Notes: generated by a model from the sequence alone, not told the origin. Shown: positions 26,198 through 34,964, numbered from the stretch's first letter. The stretch: DNA of 41,498 bases from Rhodobacterales bacterium (GCA_026400325.1 JAPLPF010000204.1:1-41498); one strand, 5' to 3'. A program made the numbers and translations.

Positions 26198-27157
26198 ATG
26201 CCCACCGCCAGCCTCAGCCTCTTCCGCTTTCAGGGCGTCTTGCCCCGGCTTTGGGCCGTCGGCCAGATGGGGGCCGCCCGTCTGGCCCTGCGGCGCGAAC
26301 CGCATCTCATGTTCTGGAAACTGTGCGGGTCGGGCACGGGCGAAGGCTTTACGCCAAAGCCGAACATGGGGGTCTGGGCAATCCTTGCGGTCTGGCCGGA
26401 CGAGGCGGCAGCGCGGGCCGGAACGGCCAGCAGCCCGGTCTGGCGACGCTGGCGCAGGAAGGCCCGCGAAAGCAGCACGGTGTTCCTGTCGCCCCTGTCT
26501 TCGCGCGGGTCCTGGGGCGGCGTCAATCCCTTTGTCCCCGAACCGCACCCCGCCGATCCCGAAGGCCCGCTGGCCGTCCTGACCCGCGCCAGCGTCAAGC
26601 CGGGCCGGGCGGTGCGGTTCTGGAAGCGGGTGCCCGACATCTCGGCCGTTATCGGCGCTGACCCCGATGTCCTTTTCAAGATCGGCATCGGCGAAGTACC
26701 GCTTTTGCACCAGATCACATTCTCGATCTGGCCCGACGCCGCCTGCATGACCCGCTTTGCCCGGGGTGACGGTCCGCATGGCCGGGCGATCAAGGCCGTG
26801 CGCGAAGAAGGCTGGTTCACTGACGAGCTTTACGCCCGGTTCCGCGTCCTTGGGGTCGAGGGGCGGTGGAACGGTGTGCCGCTTCTGGCCAGCCCGACCC
26901 GGACCGCGCCAGCCCCGCTTGCACATGCCGCAGATACGGTGCTGACGGGCCGAGCCTCTTGCCCGGTCGCCCTCGCCACGCAAGGGGGGAAATCCCCTGC
27001 GACCCTCAGCCGAAGGGGGCCAGGCACCCAATCCAGCGGGATTGTGCCCGCCAACCCCATGATACATGGCGCAGGCGCATTGCATACGACCCACACCCGC
27101 CCCTTGCAGGAGGCGCCTCTCCTTCCCCCTGCCGGAAAGGGCTTTGGCCACACATGA
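26198..27157 (+). CDS. crtA: Spheroidene monooxygenase, with an unusual C-terminal tail
   Basis: CrtA oxidises spheroidene to spheroidenone, the keto-carotenoid made in the presence of oxygen. Conserved parts are HLMFWKLCGSGTGEGFTPKP, SPLSSRGSWGGVNPFVP, FWKRVPDISAVIGADPDVLF and KIGIGEVPLLHQITFSIWP. After VLGVEGRWNGVPLLASP, near residue 232, family members as I recall them end soon. Here the frame stays open for about 80 further residues of Pro/Arg/Ala-rich sequence with no family resemblance, probably translated intergenic DNA (total 319 residues). The ATG has GGAGG in front of it. bchI starts 46 bases after the stop, so crtA heads the crtA-bchIDO operon. Confidence 0.93.
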   Translation: MPTASLSLFRFQGVLPRLWAVGQMGAARLALRREPHLMFWKLCGSGTGEGFTPKPNMGVWAILAVWPDEAAARAGTASSPVWRRWRRKARESSTVFLSPLSSRGSWGGVNPFVPEPHPADPEGPLAVLTRASVKPGRAVRFWKRVPDISAVIGADPDVLFKIGIGEVPLLHQITFSIWPDAACMTRFARGDGPHGRAIKAVREEGWFTDELYARFRVLGVEGRWNGVPLLASPTRTAPAPLAHAADTVLTGRASCPVALATQGGKSPATLSRRGPGTQSSGIVPANPMIHGAGALHTTHTRPLQEAPLLPPAGKGFGHT

Positions 27158-27203
27158 CACCCGGCTTTCCCGATCTTGCCCTGCCCTGCCGCATGAGGAC
27201 CCG

Positions 27204-28214
27204 ATGACCCAGCGCCAACCCTTTCCGTTCTCGGCCATCGTCGGCCAGGAGGACATGAAGACCGCCATGATCCTGACGGCCGTCGATCCAGGCATCGGCG
27301 GCGTTCTGGTTTTTGGCGACCGGGGCACCGGCAAATCCACGGCCGTCCGCGCGTTGGCAGCGCTTCTTCCGCCGATCGAGGTGGTCGAGGGTTGCCCCGT
27401 GAACTCTCCCCGGCGCGCGCTTTCGCCGGACTGGGCGCAGGGCGTGACCGACCGGATCGTGACCCGGCCTACCCCCGTTGTCGATCTGCCGCTTGGCGTG
27501 ACCGAAGACCGGGTGGTGGGCGCCCTTGACATCGAACGCGCGCTGACCCGGGGCGAAAAGGCGTTTGAGCCGGGCCTGCTGGCCCGGGCGAACCGCGGGT
27601 ATCTTTACATCGACGAGGTCAACCTCTTGGAGGATCACATCGTCGACCTGCTGCTTGACGTCGCGCAGTCGGGCGAGAATGTGGTGGAGCGTGAGGGCCT
27701 GTCGATCCGACACGCCGCACGCTTTGTGCTTGTGGGGTCCGGCAACCCCGAGGAAGGCGAGCTTCGCCCGCAGCTTCTGGACCGGTTTGGCCTTTCGGTC
27801 GAGGTGGCAAGCCCCAGGGACATCGAAACCCGGGTTGAGGTCATCAAGCGGCGCGATGCCTATGAAAACAGCCATGACCGTTTCATGAAGACCTGGCGGC
27901 CGATGGATGCGGGGTTGCGCAACCAGATCCTTGCCGCGCGTGCGGCGCTGCCAAAGCTGAAAACCCCCGGTGCCGTGCTGCATGACTGCGCGGCCTTGTG
28001 CATCGCGCTTGGATCAGACGGGCTGCGGGGCGAGTTGACACTTTTGCGCGCAGCCCGAGCTCTTGCCGCCTTCGAGGGTGACACGGCCGTGCACCGCAGC
28101 CACCTGCGCAGGGTGGCACCGCTGGCGCTGTCGCACCGGCTTCGCCGCGACCCGCTGGACGAGGCGGGATCGGCGGCCCGGGTCAGCCGGTCTCTGGCCG
28201 AGGTGCTGCCCTGA
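27204..28214 (+). CDS. bchI: Magnesium chelatase subunit I
   Basis: The 336-residue AAA+ ATPase of magnesium chelatase, which inserts Mg2+ into protoporphyrin IX with BchD and BchH. Walker A is GDRGTGKST and Walker B is RGYLYIDEVNLL. ENVVEREGLSIRHAARFVLV and GSGNPEEGELRPQLLDRFGL are the insert and sensor regions. The family begins with FPFSAIVGQEDMK, so the ATG at 27204 is used rather than the open frame upstream to 27066. The bchD ATG lies 5 bases after the stop. Confidence 0.97.
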   Translation: MTQRQPFPFSAIVGQEDMKTAMILTAVDPGIGGVLVFGDRGTGKSTAVRALAALLPPIEVVEGCPVNSPRRALSPDWAQGVTDRIVTRPTPVVDLPLGVTEDRVVGALDIERALTRGEKAFEPGLLARANRGYLYIDEVNLLEDHIVDLLLDVAQSGENVVEREGLSIRHAARFVLVGSGNPEEGELRPQLLDRFGLSVEVASPRDIETRVEVIKRRDAYENSHDRFMKTWRPMDAGLRNQILAARAALPKLKTPGAVLHDCAALCIALGSDGLRGELTLLRAARALAAFEGDTAVHRSHLRRVAPLALSHRLRRDPLDEAGSAARVSRSLAEVLP

Positions 28215-28219
28215 CCAGA

Positions 28220-30151
28220 ATGTCACCTCCCAGCGCCACCGACACCCGGTCTGCGGACCCTGTGGCAGCGCCCCCCCCGGCCGTGGGCGAGGTGGCGTCG
28301 GCCTTGCCATGGGCGCGGGTGTGGCTGGCGCTGATGGCGCTGGCGGTCGATCCGGCGGGGCTGAAGGGGCTGTGGCTGCGGTCGCGCGCAGGCCCGGTGC
28401 GCGACCGGGTGACCGACGTGCTGTCCGAGGCTTTGCCCCTGCCCCACCGCCGCCTGCATCCGGCCCTGGGGGATGAGGCGCTTTATGGTGGCCTTCACCT
28501 GACCGCCACCCTTGCCGCAGGGCGCCCCGTCCGGTCCGAAGGGCTTTTGGCGCGGCCGTCGGCCCTGGTCCTGACCATGGCGGAACGTTGTCCCGCCGGG
28601 CTTGCCGCACGACCGCTGGGCGGTCCCGGTCATTGCCTCATTGCGCTGGACGAAGGGGCCGAGCCCGAAGAGGCGCTGCCCCCGGCGCTGGCGGACCGAC
28701 TGGCATTGTTCCTGACGCTGGACGGTCTCGCCGATGCCGATGCCCCGCCCCTTGTGCTGGACATGGCCCGGATCACCAAAGCGCGCGCGCAGCTTGCCAC
28801 CGTGCGGGTGCCGAAGGCTGCGTTCAGGCAACTGACCTCTGTGGCGCTTGCGCTGGACATCCCGGGGCTCCGCGCGCCGCTTCTGGCGTTGCAGCTTGCG
28901 CGGGTGGTCGCCGCATTGCGTGGCCACGCTGGCATCCGGCGCGACGACCTGACAACAGCGGCAGAACTGGTCTTTGCACATCGGGCACGGGCAATGCCGC
29001 AGGCCGAGGCCGAAGCACCCCCACCCCCCTCGCCCGAGCCCGACCCGGGAAGCGAACCCGACGCGCAGACCGAAAGTCTGGACCTGCCCGACGAGTTGAT
29101 GCTTGAAGCCGTGAAGGCGGCCTTGCCCGCCGATCTTCTGGACCGTCTGGCCGCCGCGCGGGCTGCGCGCGCAATGGCAGGGGGCACCGGGTCGGGCGAG
29201 GCGAAGGTCGGCCACCGGCGCGGCCGGCCCCTGCCCTCACGCCCCGGGCGGCCCGACAGCGGGCACCGGCTTGACCTGATCGCCACCCTGCGCGCGGCGG
29301 CCCCATGGCAAGCCGTGCGCCGACGCGAGGTTTCGGCCACGTTGTTTCCGCCCCCCACCGCCATCCCCTCTCCACAAGGAGGAGGGATGGAGCCTGAGAC
29401 CACGCTGCGCCCTTGGGGAAATCACCCTGACGCAGCCATGCCACCAGCGCCCCCCTCCCCCCTCGTGGGCGAGGGATGGGGTGGGGGGGGCATCCCCACG
29501 TCACCGGACCCCGTATTGCCGGATCGCCGCCTGCACATTCGCCCAGCCGACTTGCGCATCCGTCGCCATCAGGAACGGACGGAACGGGTGGTGATCTTCG
29601 CCGTCGATGCCTCGGGGTCCGCCGCCCTGGCCCGGTTGGCTGAAGCAAAGGGGGCGGTCGAACTTCTTCTTGCCCGGGCCTATGCACGGCGCGACCATGT
29701 GGCGCTGATCGCCTTTCGCGGGGCTGGGGCCGACCTGGTGCTGCCGCCGACCCGGTCGCTGGTGCAGACCAAGCGACGGCTCGCAGGGCTGCCGGGCGGC
29801 GGAGGCACGCCCCTGGCTGCAGCCCTCAGGCTGGCCCATGACACGGCCCTTCGGGCGCGAGCGCGCGGGCTGACGCCGGTGTTGGCCCTCCTGACCGACG
29901 GGCGGGCGAATGTCGCCCTGGACGGCGGCCCGGGCCGTGATCGGGCCGAAGCGGACACCGCCCGGATGGCGCGTCTTTGGCGGGCAACCGGGGCCGCTTC
30001 GGTGGTGATCGACACCGCCAGCCGCCCCGAGGCCGGGCTGAAACGGCTGTCGGCGGCGATGGGCGGGGTCTATCTGCCCCTGCCCCGCGCCGATGCCGCG
30101 CGGATGTCGACGGCGCTTGAGGCGGCGCTGGGTCCGGTGCAGTCTGCCTGA
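28220..30151 (+). CDS. bchD: Magnesium chelatase subunit D, with an in-frame insert
   Basis: BchD pairs with BchI rings in magnesium chelatase. It has a degenerate AAA+ N-terminal half, an acidic/proline linker (AEAEAPPPPSPEPDPGSEP, about residues 262-280) and a C-terminal integrin-I (VWA) domain with the metal-binding phrase VVIFAVDASGSAALARL. Length is 643 residues, against about 560 in R. capsulatus. Most of the excess is an in-frame stretch at about residues 377-432, encoded by two GC-rich palindromes that look like an intergenic repeat element. It sits before RRLHIRPADLRIRRH, at the linker/VWA boundary, where an insert may be tolerated. Stop TGA and bchO ATG abut. Confidence 0.95.
   Translation: MSPPSATDTRSADPVAAPPPAVGEVASALPWARVWLALMALAVDPAGLKGLWLRSRAGPVRDRVTDVLSEALPLPHRRLHPALGDEALYGGLHLTATLAAGRPVRSEGLLARPSALVLTMAERCPAGLAARPLGGPGHCLIALDEGAEPEEALPPALADRLALFLTLDGLADADAPPLVLDMARITKARAQLATVRVPKAAFRQLTSVALALDIPGLRAPLLALQLARVVAALRGHAGIRRDDLTTAAELVFAHRARAMPQAEAEAPPPPSPEPDPGSEPDAQTESLDLPDELMLEAVKAALPADLLDRLAAARAARAMAGGTGSGEAKVGHRRGRPLPSRPGRPDSGHRLDLIATLRAAAPWQAVRRREVSATLFPPPTAIPSPQGGGMEPETTLRPWGNHPDAAMPPAPPSPLVGEGWGGGGIPTSPDPVLPDRRLHIRPADLRIRRHQERTERVVIFAVDASGSAALARLAEAKGAVELLLARAYARRDHVALIAFRGAGADLVLPPTRSLVQTKRRLAGLPGGGGTPLAAALRLAHDTALRARARGLTPVLALLTDGRANVALDGGPGRDRAEADTARMARLWRATGAASVVIDTASRPEAGLKRLSAAMGGVYLPLPRADAARMSTALEAALGPVQSA
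29349..29513. repeat. Palindromic GC-rich repeat element inside bchD
   Basis: Two imperfect hairpins lie 60 bases apart: CCATCCCCTCTCC/GGAGGAGGGATGG at 29361-29390, and CCCCTCCCCCCTCG/CGAGGGATGGGG at about 29454-29481. Such stretches (reading PSPLVGEGWGGG in one frame) are common as dispersed intergenic repeats in alphaproteobacteria. Edges are estimated from where BchD similarity stops and restarts; the insert adds about 55 codons without breaking the frame. Confidence 0.65.
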
Positions 30152-31009
30152 ATGACCGATGATCCTCCAAAGGACTGGCCCCTTCGCACCCATGCCCGCC
30201 GCATCCGCGCCCGGCATGACTGGTGGGTGGTCGAACACGGGACCGGTCCGCAGGTGCTGCTTTTGCACGGCGCCGGGGCTTCGGGCCATTCGTTCCGGTC
30301 GCTGGTGCCCGCCCTGGACGGCTTTCGCTGCCTGGTGCCCGACCTGCCGGGCCAGGGCTTTACCAGGCCCGGATCGCGGGGCCGCTTCGGCATCCAGCCC
30401 ATGGCCGAGGATCTGGCAGCCCTTTGCGCGGCGGCCGGGTGGGCGCCCCGCTATGTGATCGGCCATTCGGCGGGGGTGCCGCTGGGTCTGCAACTGTCAA
30501 CGCTGATGCCCCTTGACGCCGTCATCGGGATCAACGCGGCGCTTGGCCAGTTTGACGGCGCTGCCGGGTTCCTGTTTCCCCTTCTGGCGCGGGCTTTGGC
30601 GGCGACGCCGTTCGTGCCTTCTGTCGTCAGCCGGCTTTGGGGCAATGAAGCCAAGGTCCGGCAGTTGATCGAGGGCACCGGCTCACACCTTGATGCCGAC
30701 GGTATCGCGCAATACGCAACCCTGGTCCGGCGCGCAGGCCATGTCGACGGAACGCTTGGGATGATGGCCGCCTGGCGGGTGGACCAACTGATGGCGGGGG
30801 CGTCCGGTCTGACGGTTCCGACGCTGCTGATTGCAAACGCAGGCGACAAGGTGGTGCCGCCGCGCGTGTCGGCCGAGGCGGCCCGGATGCTGCCCCGGGC
30901 AGAGGTCCGCGAGATGCCGACCCTGGGCCATCTGTCGCATGAAGAAGACGCCAGAGCGGTGCTTGCGGTCATGAAGGACTGGCTGCGCGGCCACGGCCAA
31001 ATTTCTTGA
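30152..31009 (+). CDS. bchO: BchO, alpha/beta hydrolase of the magnesium chelatase operon
   Basis: A 285-residue alpha/beta hydrolase found with bchID in Rhodobacter. Its exact role in bacteriochlorophyll synthesis is not settled. The oxyanion-hole region VLLLHGAGASGHSFR and the nucleophile elbow GHSAGVPLGLQL (Ser) are clear. An Asp in LLIANAGDKVVPP and a His in TLGHLSHEEDARAVL complete a plausible triad. The ATG immediately follows the bchD stop. The gene's own stop lies inside the inverted repeat shared with the convergent idi. Confidence 0.93.
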   Translation: MTDDPPKDWPLRTHARRIRARHDWWVVEHGTGPQVLLLHGAGASGHSFRSLVPALDGFRCLVPDLPGQGFTRPGSRGRFGIQPMAEDLAALCAAAGWAPRYVIGHSAGVPLGLQLSTLMPLDAVIGINAALGQFDGAAGFLFPLLARALAATPFVPSVVSRLWGNEAKVRQLIEGTGSHLDADGIAQYATLVRRAGHVDGTLGMMAAWRVDQLMAGASGLTVPTLLIANAGDKVVPPRVSAEAARMLPRAEVREMPTLGHLSHEEDARAVLAVMKDWLRGHGQIS

Positions 31010-31021
31010 GGAAGAAATTTG
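30998..31021. terminator. Bidirectional terminator between bchO and idi
   Basis: CAAATTTCTT (30998-31007) and AAGAAATTTG (31012-31021) form a perfect 10-bp stem with a 4-base loop, embedding the bchO stop codon. It is AT-rich in GC-rich surroundings and lies between two convergent operons, so a shared transcription end is likely. Confidence 0.7.
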
Positions 31022-31033
31022 CGGGTTTTCGCT

Positions 31034-31585
31034 TCAGCGCACGCTCATCAGCCGATCACCGAAGATGCGGTCAAGGTGGTCGGTCAGGTAGATGTGCAGC
31101 CAGGGGGTAAAGCGGTCGGGTTGGCGCAGCACTTCGGCCTTCAGATCGTAAAGATCGACCCAGCGCACGGCTTCCACCTCGGCGGGGTTGGGCGTGATCC
31201 CAAGACCGGAACCAGCCTCGGCGACGAAGATATCGACAAGCTCGTGCTCGATCAGGCCGCGCCCGACATCGGCGCGGTATTCGACGCGGCCGGAATAGCT
31301 GGGGTAAATCCCGGTGATCCCAAGTTCCTCGCGCAGACGGCGGATCGCACAGGTTGCGGCCTCTTCGTCCCAGCGGGGATGCGTGCAGCAGGTGTTGGCC
31401 CAAAGGCCGGGCGTGTGGTACTTGCCCGCCGCGCGCTTCTGGATCAGGACCCGCGGGCCGTCCATCACGAAGACCGACACCGCCTTGTGGCGCAGACCTC
31501 GCTGGTGCGCCGCAAGCTTGCCCACCGGGGTCAGATGTCCGTCCACCCAGGCGGGAATCATTTCTTCCAGGCTGCCGTCCATCAT
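31034..31585 (-). CDS. idi: Isopentenyl-diphosphate delta-isomerase (type I)
   Basis: A 183-residue Nudix-fold isomerase interconverting isopentenyl-PP and dimethylallyl-PP, the ORF176 protein of the R. capsulatus cluster. The active-site cysteine phrase ANTCCTHPRWDEEA and the Nudix-like ATCAIRRLREELGI are intact, with glutamates in GLIEHELVDIFVAE. The ATG at 31585 overlaps the bchP stop (ATGA) and is preferred over 31594. It ends the bchE-J-G-ORF428-P-idi operon, supplying isoprenoid precursors beside the geranylgeranyl reductase. Confidence 0.95.
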   Translation of the reverse strand: MMDGSLEEMIPAWVDGHLTPVGKLAAHQRGLRHKAVSVFVMDGPRVLIQKRAAGKYHTPGLWANTCCTHPRWDEEAATCAIRRLREELGITGIYPSYSGRVEYRADVGRGLIEHELVDIFVAEAGSGLGITPNPAEVEAVRWVDLYDLKAEVLRQPDRFTPWLHIYLTDHLDRIFGDRLMSVR

Positions 31586-32766
31586 CCGACCCATCCGGGC
31601 CGAACCCAGCCCAGGAGATGCATCACGTTCTTCACGCCGATCTTCAGATGGGCCAGGGGCCGCGCGGCGACAAGCTTCTTGTTCATGTAGGCCTCGAACG
31701 TCAGTTTTTGTACATCGGTGTCATGGCACAAGCTGACAAAGCGTTCCCGGCGGTCGTCCGACTTGTAGTAGGCGTCCTGCATAGACCGCAGCACCTTGAA
31801 CACGGTCTTGTTGTCCTTCATGAACAGTTTTCGCGCCAGTTTCAGGTCCTTTGCCTGGCCCGAGGCAAGGCAGGCCTGCGCCGCCGTGGCCGCAACCCGC
31901 CCACCCAGCATGGCGTAGTAGATCCCTTCACCGGACGAGGGGGCAACCACCCCCGCAGCATCACCCGCCAGCACCACGTCGCGGCCATTGTCCCACTTGT
32001 CCAGGGGTTTCAAGGGGATCGGCGCGCCTTCGCGGCGGATCGTCTCGCAGCCTGTCAACCCTGCCGAGGCGCACAACGCTGCCGTGGCTTCCTTCAGGTT
32101 CACCCCGTCAATGCCGGTGCCCATCCCCACGCTGGCCTGATCGCCATGCGGGAAGACCCAGCCGTAGAAATCGGGGGAAATCCGGCCGTCATAGATCACG
32201 TCGCAGCGGCCGGGGTCATAGTCCTTGTTCGCAACAGGCGCCTTGATGATCTCGTGGTAGGCGATGACGTAAGGGATGGTGTCGCCGCCCGGACCCTCAT
32301 CCCGGGCCACAACCGACCGCGCGCCATCGGCACCGATGATCAGCTTCGTCAGACTGCGCCGTTCCTCGCCGCTGGCCTTGTCGCGCCAGACGACATGGGT
32401 GCCGACTGCGTCCCTCTCGATCCTGAGGTAGGTGCCGGTCAGTCGGTCCGCCCCGGCCGAAACCGCGCGGACCCGCAGGAATTCGTCGAAATGTTCGCGG
32501 TCCACCATGCCGACATAGCCCTTCTCGATATGGATATCGACCGACCGGCCCGTGGGCGAAATCATGCGCGCCACATTGACCTTGGCGACGATCATGTCTT
32601 CCGGAATGGCGAAATCCTGGATCGCCCGGGGCGGGACAGCACCGCCGCAGGGCTTGATCCGGCCATCGCGGTCCAGCATCGCCACACGCTTGCCCGCACG
32701 GGCAAGATCCTCGGCTGCTGTTGCCCCGGAAGGACCGCCGCCGACAACGAAGACGTCATAGGTCAT
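31582..32766 (-). CDS. bchP: Geranylgeranyl reductase
   Basis: A 394-residue flavoprotein that reduces the geranylgeranyl tail of bacteriochlorophyll to phytyl in three steps. The N-terminal FAD motif YDVFVVGGGPSGATAAEDLA begins at residue 3. RDGRIKPCGGAVPPRAIQDF and VVLAGDAAGVVAPSSGEGIY are diagnostic. The ATG at 32766 is used; the longer open frame overlaps the transporter gene. The gap to the upstream gene is one base, so they are cotranscribed. Intact. Confidence 0.96.
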   Translation of the reverse strand: MTYDVFVVGGGPSGATAAEDLARAGKRVAMLDRDGRIKPCGGAVPPRAIQDFAIPEDMIVAKVNVARMISPTGRSVDIHIEKGYVGMVDREHFDEFLRVRAVSAGADRLTGTYLRIERDAVGTHVVWRDKASGEERRSLTKLIIGADGARSVVARDEGPGGDTIPYVIAYHEIIKAPVANKDYDPGRCDVIYDGRISPDFYGWVFPHGDQASVGMGTGIDGVNLKEATAALCASAGLTGCETIRREGAPIPLKPLDKWDNGRDVVLAGDAAGVVAPSSGEGIYYAMLGGRVAATAAQACLASGQAKDLKLARKLFMKDNKTVFKVLRSMQDAYYKSDDRRERFVSLCHDTDVQKLTFEAYMNKKLVAARPLAHLKIGVKNVMHLLGWVRPGWVG

Positions 32767-32767
32767 C

Positions 32768-34054
32768 TTACTCTCCAGGAACGAGTTGAGGGGATGGCGC
32801 GCGCAGTCGCCCGCCGTCAATGATCCGCCAGGCCATCAGGCCGGCGGCAAGAAAAAGGGCGGCTTCGATCACGAAGACCGCGCCGAAGGCATCCGCCGTG
32901 TCACCCGACAGGCGCAGCACATCGACCAGCGCCGCCCCGGCAAAGCCCCCGGCCCCTTGCGCGATGGCCTGACTTGCGCCCCAGACCCCCATCCGCGTGC
33001 CCTCACGCCCGGGCCGACCCTGGCCTGCAAGCTGCATCATCGCCCCGATCGACGCGATGGCGAACATGCCCGAAAAGACGCCCAGCACGGCCACGGCAGG
33101 CGTCAGGAACCCGATGCCAAGTTGCCCCAGGGCCGCGATCACCGCGAGCATGACAGCAGACCCGACGCAGCCCGCCGTGACCCAGGCCCGCAGCGACCCG
33201 ATCTTCAGGCCCGACACCGCGATGCCCACCGCCAGCATGCCGACGAACATGCCGCCGTGCTGCGCGCCCGACAGGCCGGTGGACTGGCCCGGCGAAAAGG
33301 CGAAGACAAGGCCGGCATAGGGCTCAAGGATCAGTTCCTGCAGGAAGAAGGCGGTCATCGACAGGAAGATGAACAGGGTAAAGACGCGGGTCCGCGGCTC
33401 GGCCCAGATCTCGGCCAGTCCTTGCATCAGCGGGGTTTCATCGGGCAAGCGGGCAGGAATGACCCGGCGCTCGATCCCTTGGACGGCGACCGCGGTCAGC
33501 ACGACCGCGCCAAGCGTGACCACCGCGACAATCGCCATCAGGCGCTGCGGTGAGTAGGGATCCAGCAGCGCGCCGATCACGCCAGAGGTGACGGCGATGC
33601 CGAAGATCATCATCAGCCAGGTGATCGTGGCTGCAGCCGCCCGACGCTCTGGTGCGCAGCCGCTGGCCAGAAGCGCCAGCAGGGACGTGCCCGACGCCCC
33701 GGCCCCAATCCCGATCAGCGCATAGGCCAGAACCGACACCGCCAGCCCCCAGCCCTGCCCGGCGCTGCCCATGGCAACCATCAGCGAGGCAAGAAAAGCC
33801 CCGCCCGACAGGATCGCCATGCCGCCGACAATGAATCGCGTGCGGTTGCCTTGTGCGTCGGACCAGAAGCCCCAGCTGGGCCGGGTGATCTGGACAAAGG
33901 AATGCAGCGCCACCAGTGCCCCCGACAGCATCGCCGGCAGCGCCAGTTCCACCACCATCAGCCGGTTGAGCGTTGACGTCGTCAGCACCACCACCGCGCC
34001 AAGGCACAACTGCACCAGACCAAGCCGCACGATCTGAAGCCAGCCAAGCGTCAT
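32768..34054 (-). CDS. BCD-family MFS transporter (ORF428/PucC-like)
   Basis: A 428-residue, 12-helix major-facilitator protein of the bacteriochlorophyll-delivery (BCD) family, related to PucC and LhaA. It corresponds to ORF428 between bchG and bchP in R. capsulatus, whose length is identical. Its role is probably handling bacteriochlorophyll for complex assembly. Family phrases are LNRLMVVELALPAMLSGALV, RPSWGFWSDAQGNRTRFIVG and LILEPYAGLVFAFSPGQSTG. The ATG at 34054 overlaps the bchG stop (ATGA). The frame runs open to 34732, but that part is a shadow of bchG. Confidence 0.93.
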   Translation of the reverse strand: MTLGWLQIVRLGLVQLCLGAVVVLTTSTLNRLMVVELALPAMLSGALVALHSFVQITRPSWGFWSDAQGNRTRFIVGGMAILSGGAFLASLMVAMGSAGQGWGLAVSVLAYALIGIGAGASGTSLLALLASGCAPERRAAAATITWLMMIFGIAVTSGVIGALLDPYSPQRLMAIVAVVTLGAVVLTAVAVQGIERRVIPARLPDETPLMQGLAEIWAEPRTRVFTLFIFLSMTAFFLQELILEPYAGLVFAFSPGQSTGLSGAQHGGMFVGMLAVGIAVSGLKIGSLRAWVTAGCVGSAVMLAVIAALGQLGIGFLTPAVAVLGVFSGMFAIASIGAMMQLAGQGRPGREGTRMGVWGASQAIAQGAGGFAGAALVDVLRLSGDTADAFGAVFVIEAALFLAAGLMAWRIIDGGRLRAPSPQLVPGE

Positions 34055-34945
34055 GCCAGCCCCCGCAGCGCAAAGGCGGTAACCATCATGCCGGCAACGT
34101 AAAGGACCACCCCGGTGCCGTTGTACCACGGCGCCTTGCCCTTGGGGTCCCTGAACAGAACCCGCATCGCGGCGATCTGGGCGGCAAGAAGTGCCGCAAC
34201 CGCCAGGGCGTGCCAAGGCTTGTCCAGCACCAGCAGGAAGCAGACCACCAGCGCTTGCGCCATGCCCATCACCGTGCAGGCGATCCTGGCGGCAACTTCG
34301 GGCCCAAGGACAACCGGCAAGGACCGGACGCCGTGCAGGCGATCGCCTTCCAGGGCCTTGAAATCGTTCAATGTCATGATGCCATGCGCCCCAAAGGCAT
34401 AAAGGGCGGCCATGGTCACGGTCTCGAACCTCGGCGCAGTCCCCAGCAGCACCGCGGCACCGGTGAACCAGGGCAGACCTTCGTAGGAAAGCCCCACCAG
34501 ACCCGGACCCCACCAGCCCGAGCGTTTCAGCCGGATCGGCTCGGCCGAATAGGCCCAGGCAGCAATGACGCCAACCACCGTCGCGCCGAACCCCCAGGGG
34601 CCGAGAAGCCAGCCGACGGCGAGGCTGAGGACGGTCATCGCAAGCGCGATCCACAGCCCCCAGCGGCCGGGGATGCGGCCGGATGGGATGGGGCGGTCGG
34701 GTTCGTTCACGGCGTCGACGTGGCGGTCGCACCAGTCATTGGCGGCCCATCCCGCAGACGATGGGACCGGCAAGGATCATGCCAAGAAGGACAGTCTGCC
34801 AATTCGCGCCAAGCGGGATGCCGGACGACACCGCACCGCACAGAAAGGCCCAGATCGGCGGGAACCAGGTGATCGGCTTGATCAGCCGCAGCATGGCGCG
34901 CGGTTCGGGATATTGCCGTGTTTGGAAGGTATCGCTGACACTCAT
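34051..34945 (-). pseudogene. bchG: Bacteriochlorophyll synthase, frameshifted
   Basis: BchG is a UbiA-type membrane prenyltransferase that attaches the C20 tail to bacteriochlorophyllide a. The first 65 codons are normal: MSVSDTFQTRQYPEPRAMLR, IKPITWFPPIWAF and LAGPIVCGM. At 34747/34748 the frame changes. The other frame continues AANDWCDRHVDAVNEPDRPI, the conserved prenyl-diphosphate motif (NxxxDxxxD type), to the normal end. The family has SQ between M and AA; ATG followed by GGCC implies loss of about 5 bases. As written, translation stops at 34736. No ribosome site precedes the ATG, and a PpsR operator abuts it. Confidence 0.9.
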
Positions 34946-34946
34946 G

Positions 34947-34964
34947 TGTCAATTAAACATTACA
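34947..34964 (-). promoter_or_regulatory. PpsR/CrtJ operator abutting bchG
   Basis: TGTCAATTAAACATTACA is a TGT-N12-ACA palindrome ending one base before the bchG start codon (34945). Its position leaves no room for a ribosome site between operator and start. The rest of the 34946-35085 gap shows no gene. Confidence 0.88.

Noticed and set aside
24580-26661. A 693-codon plus-strand open frame over crtI
   Set aside because: It is antisense to the clear crtI gene and runs out of frame into crtA; composition is that of a shadow frame.
34055-34732. A 226-residue N-terminal extension of the BCD transporter
   Set aside because: It is a shadow frame of bchG; the family starts at the ATG at 34054.
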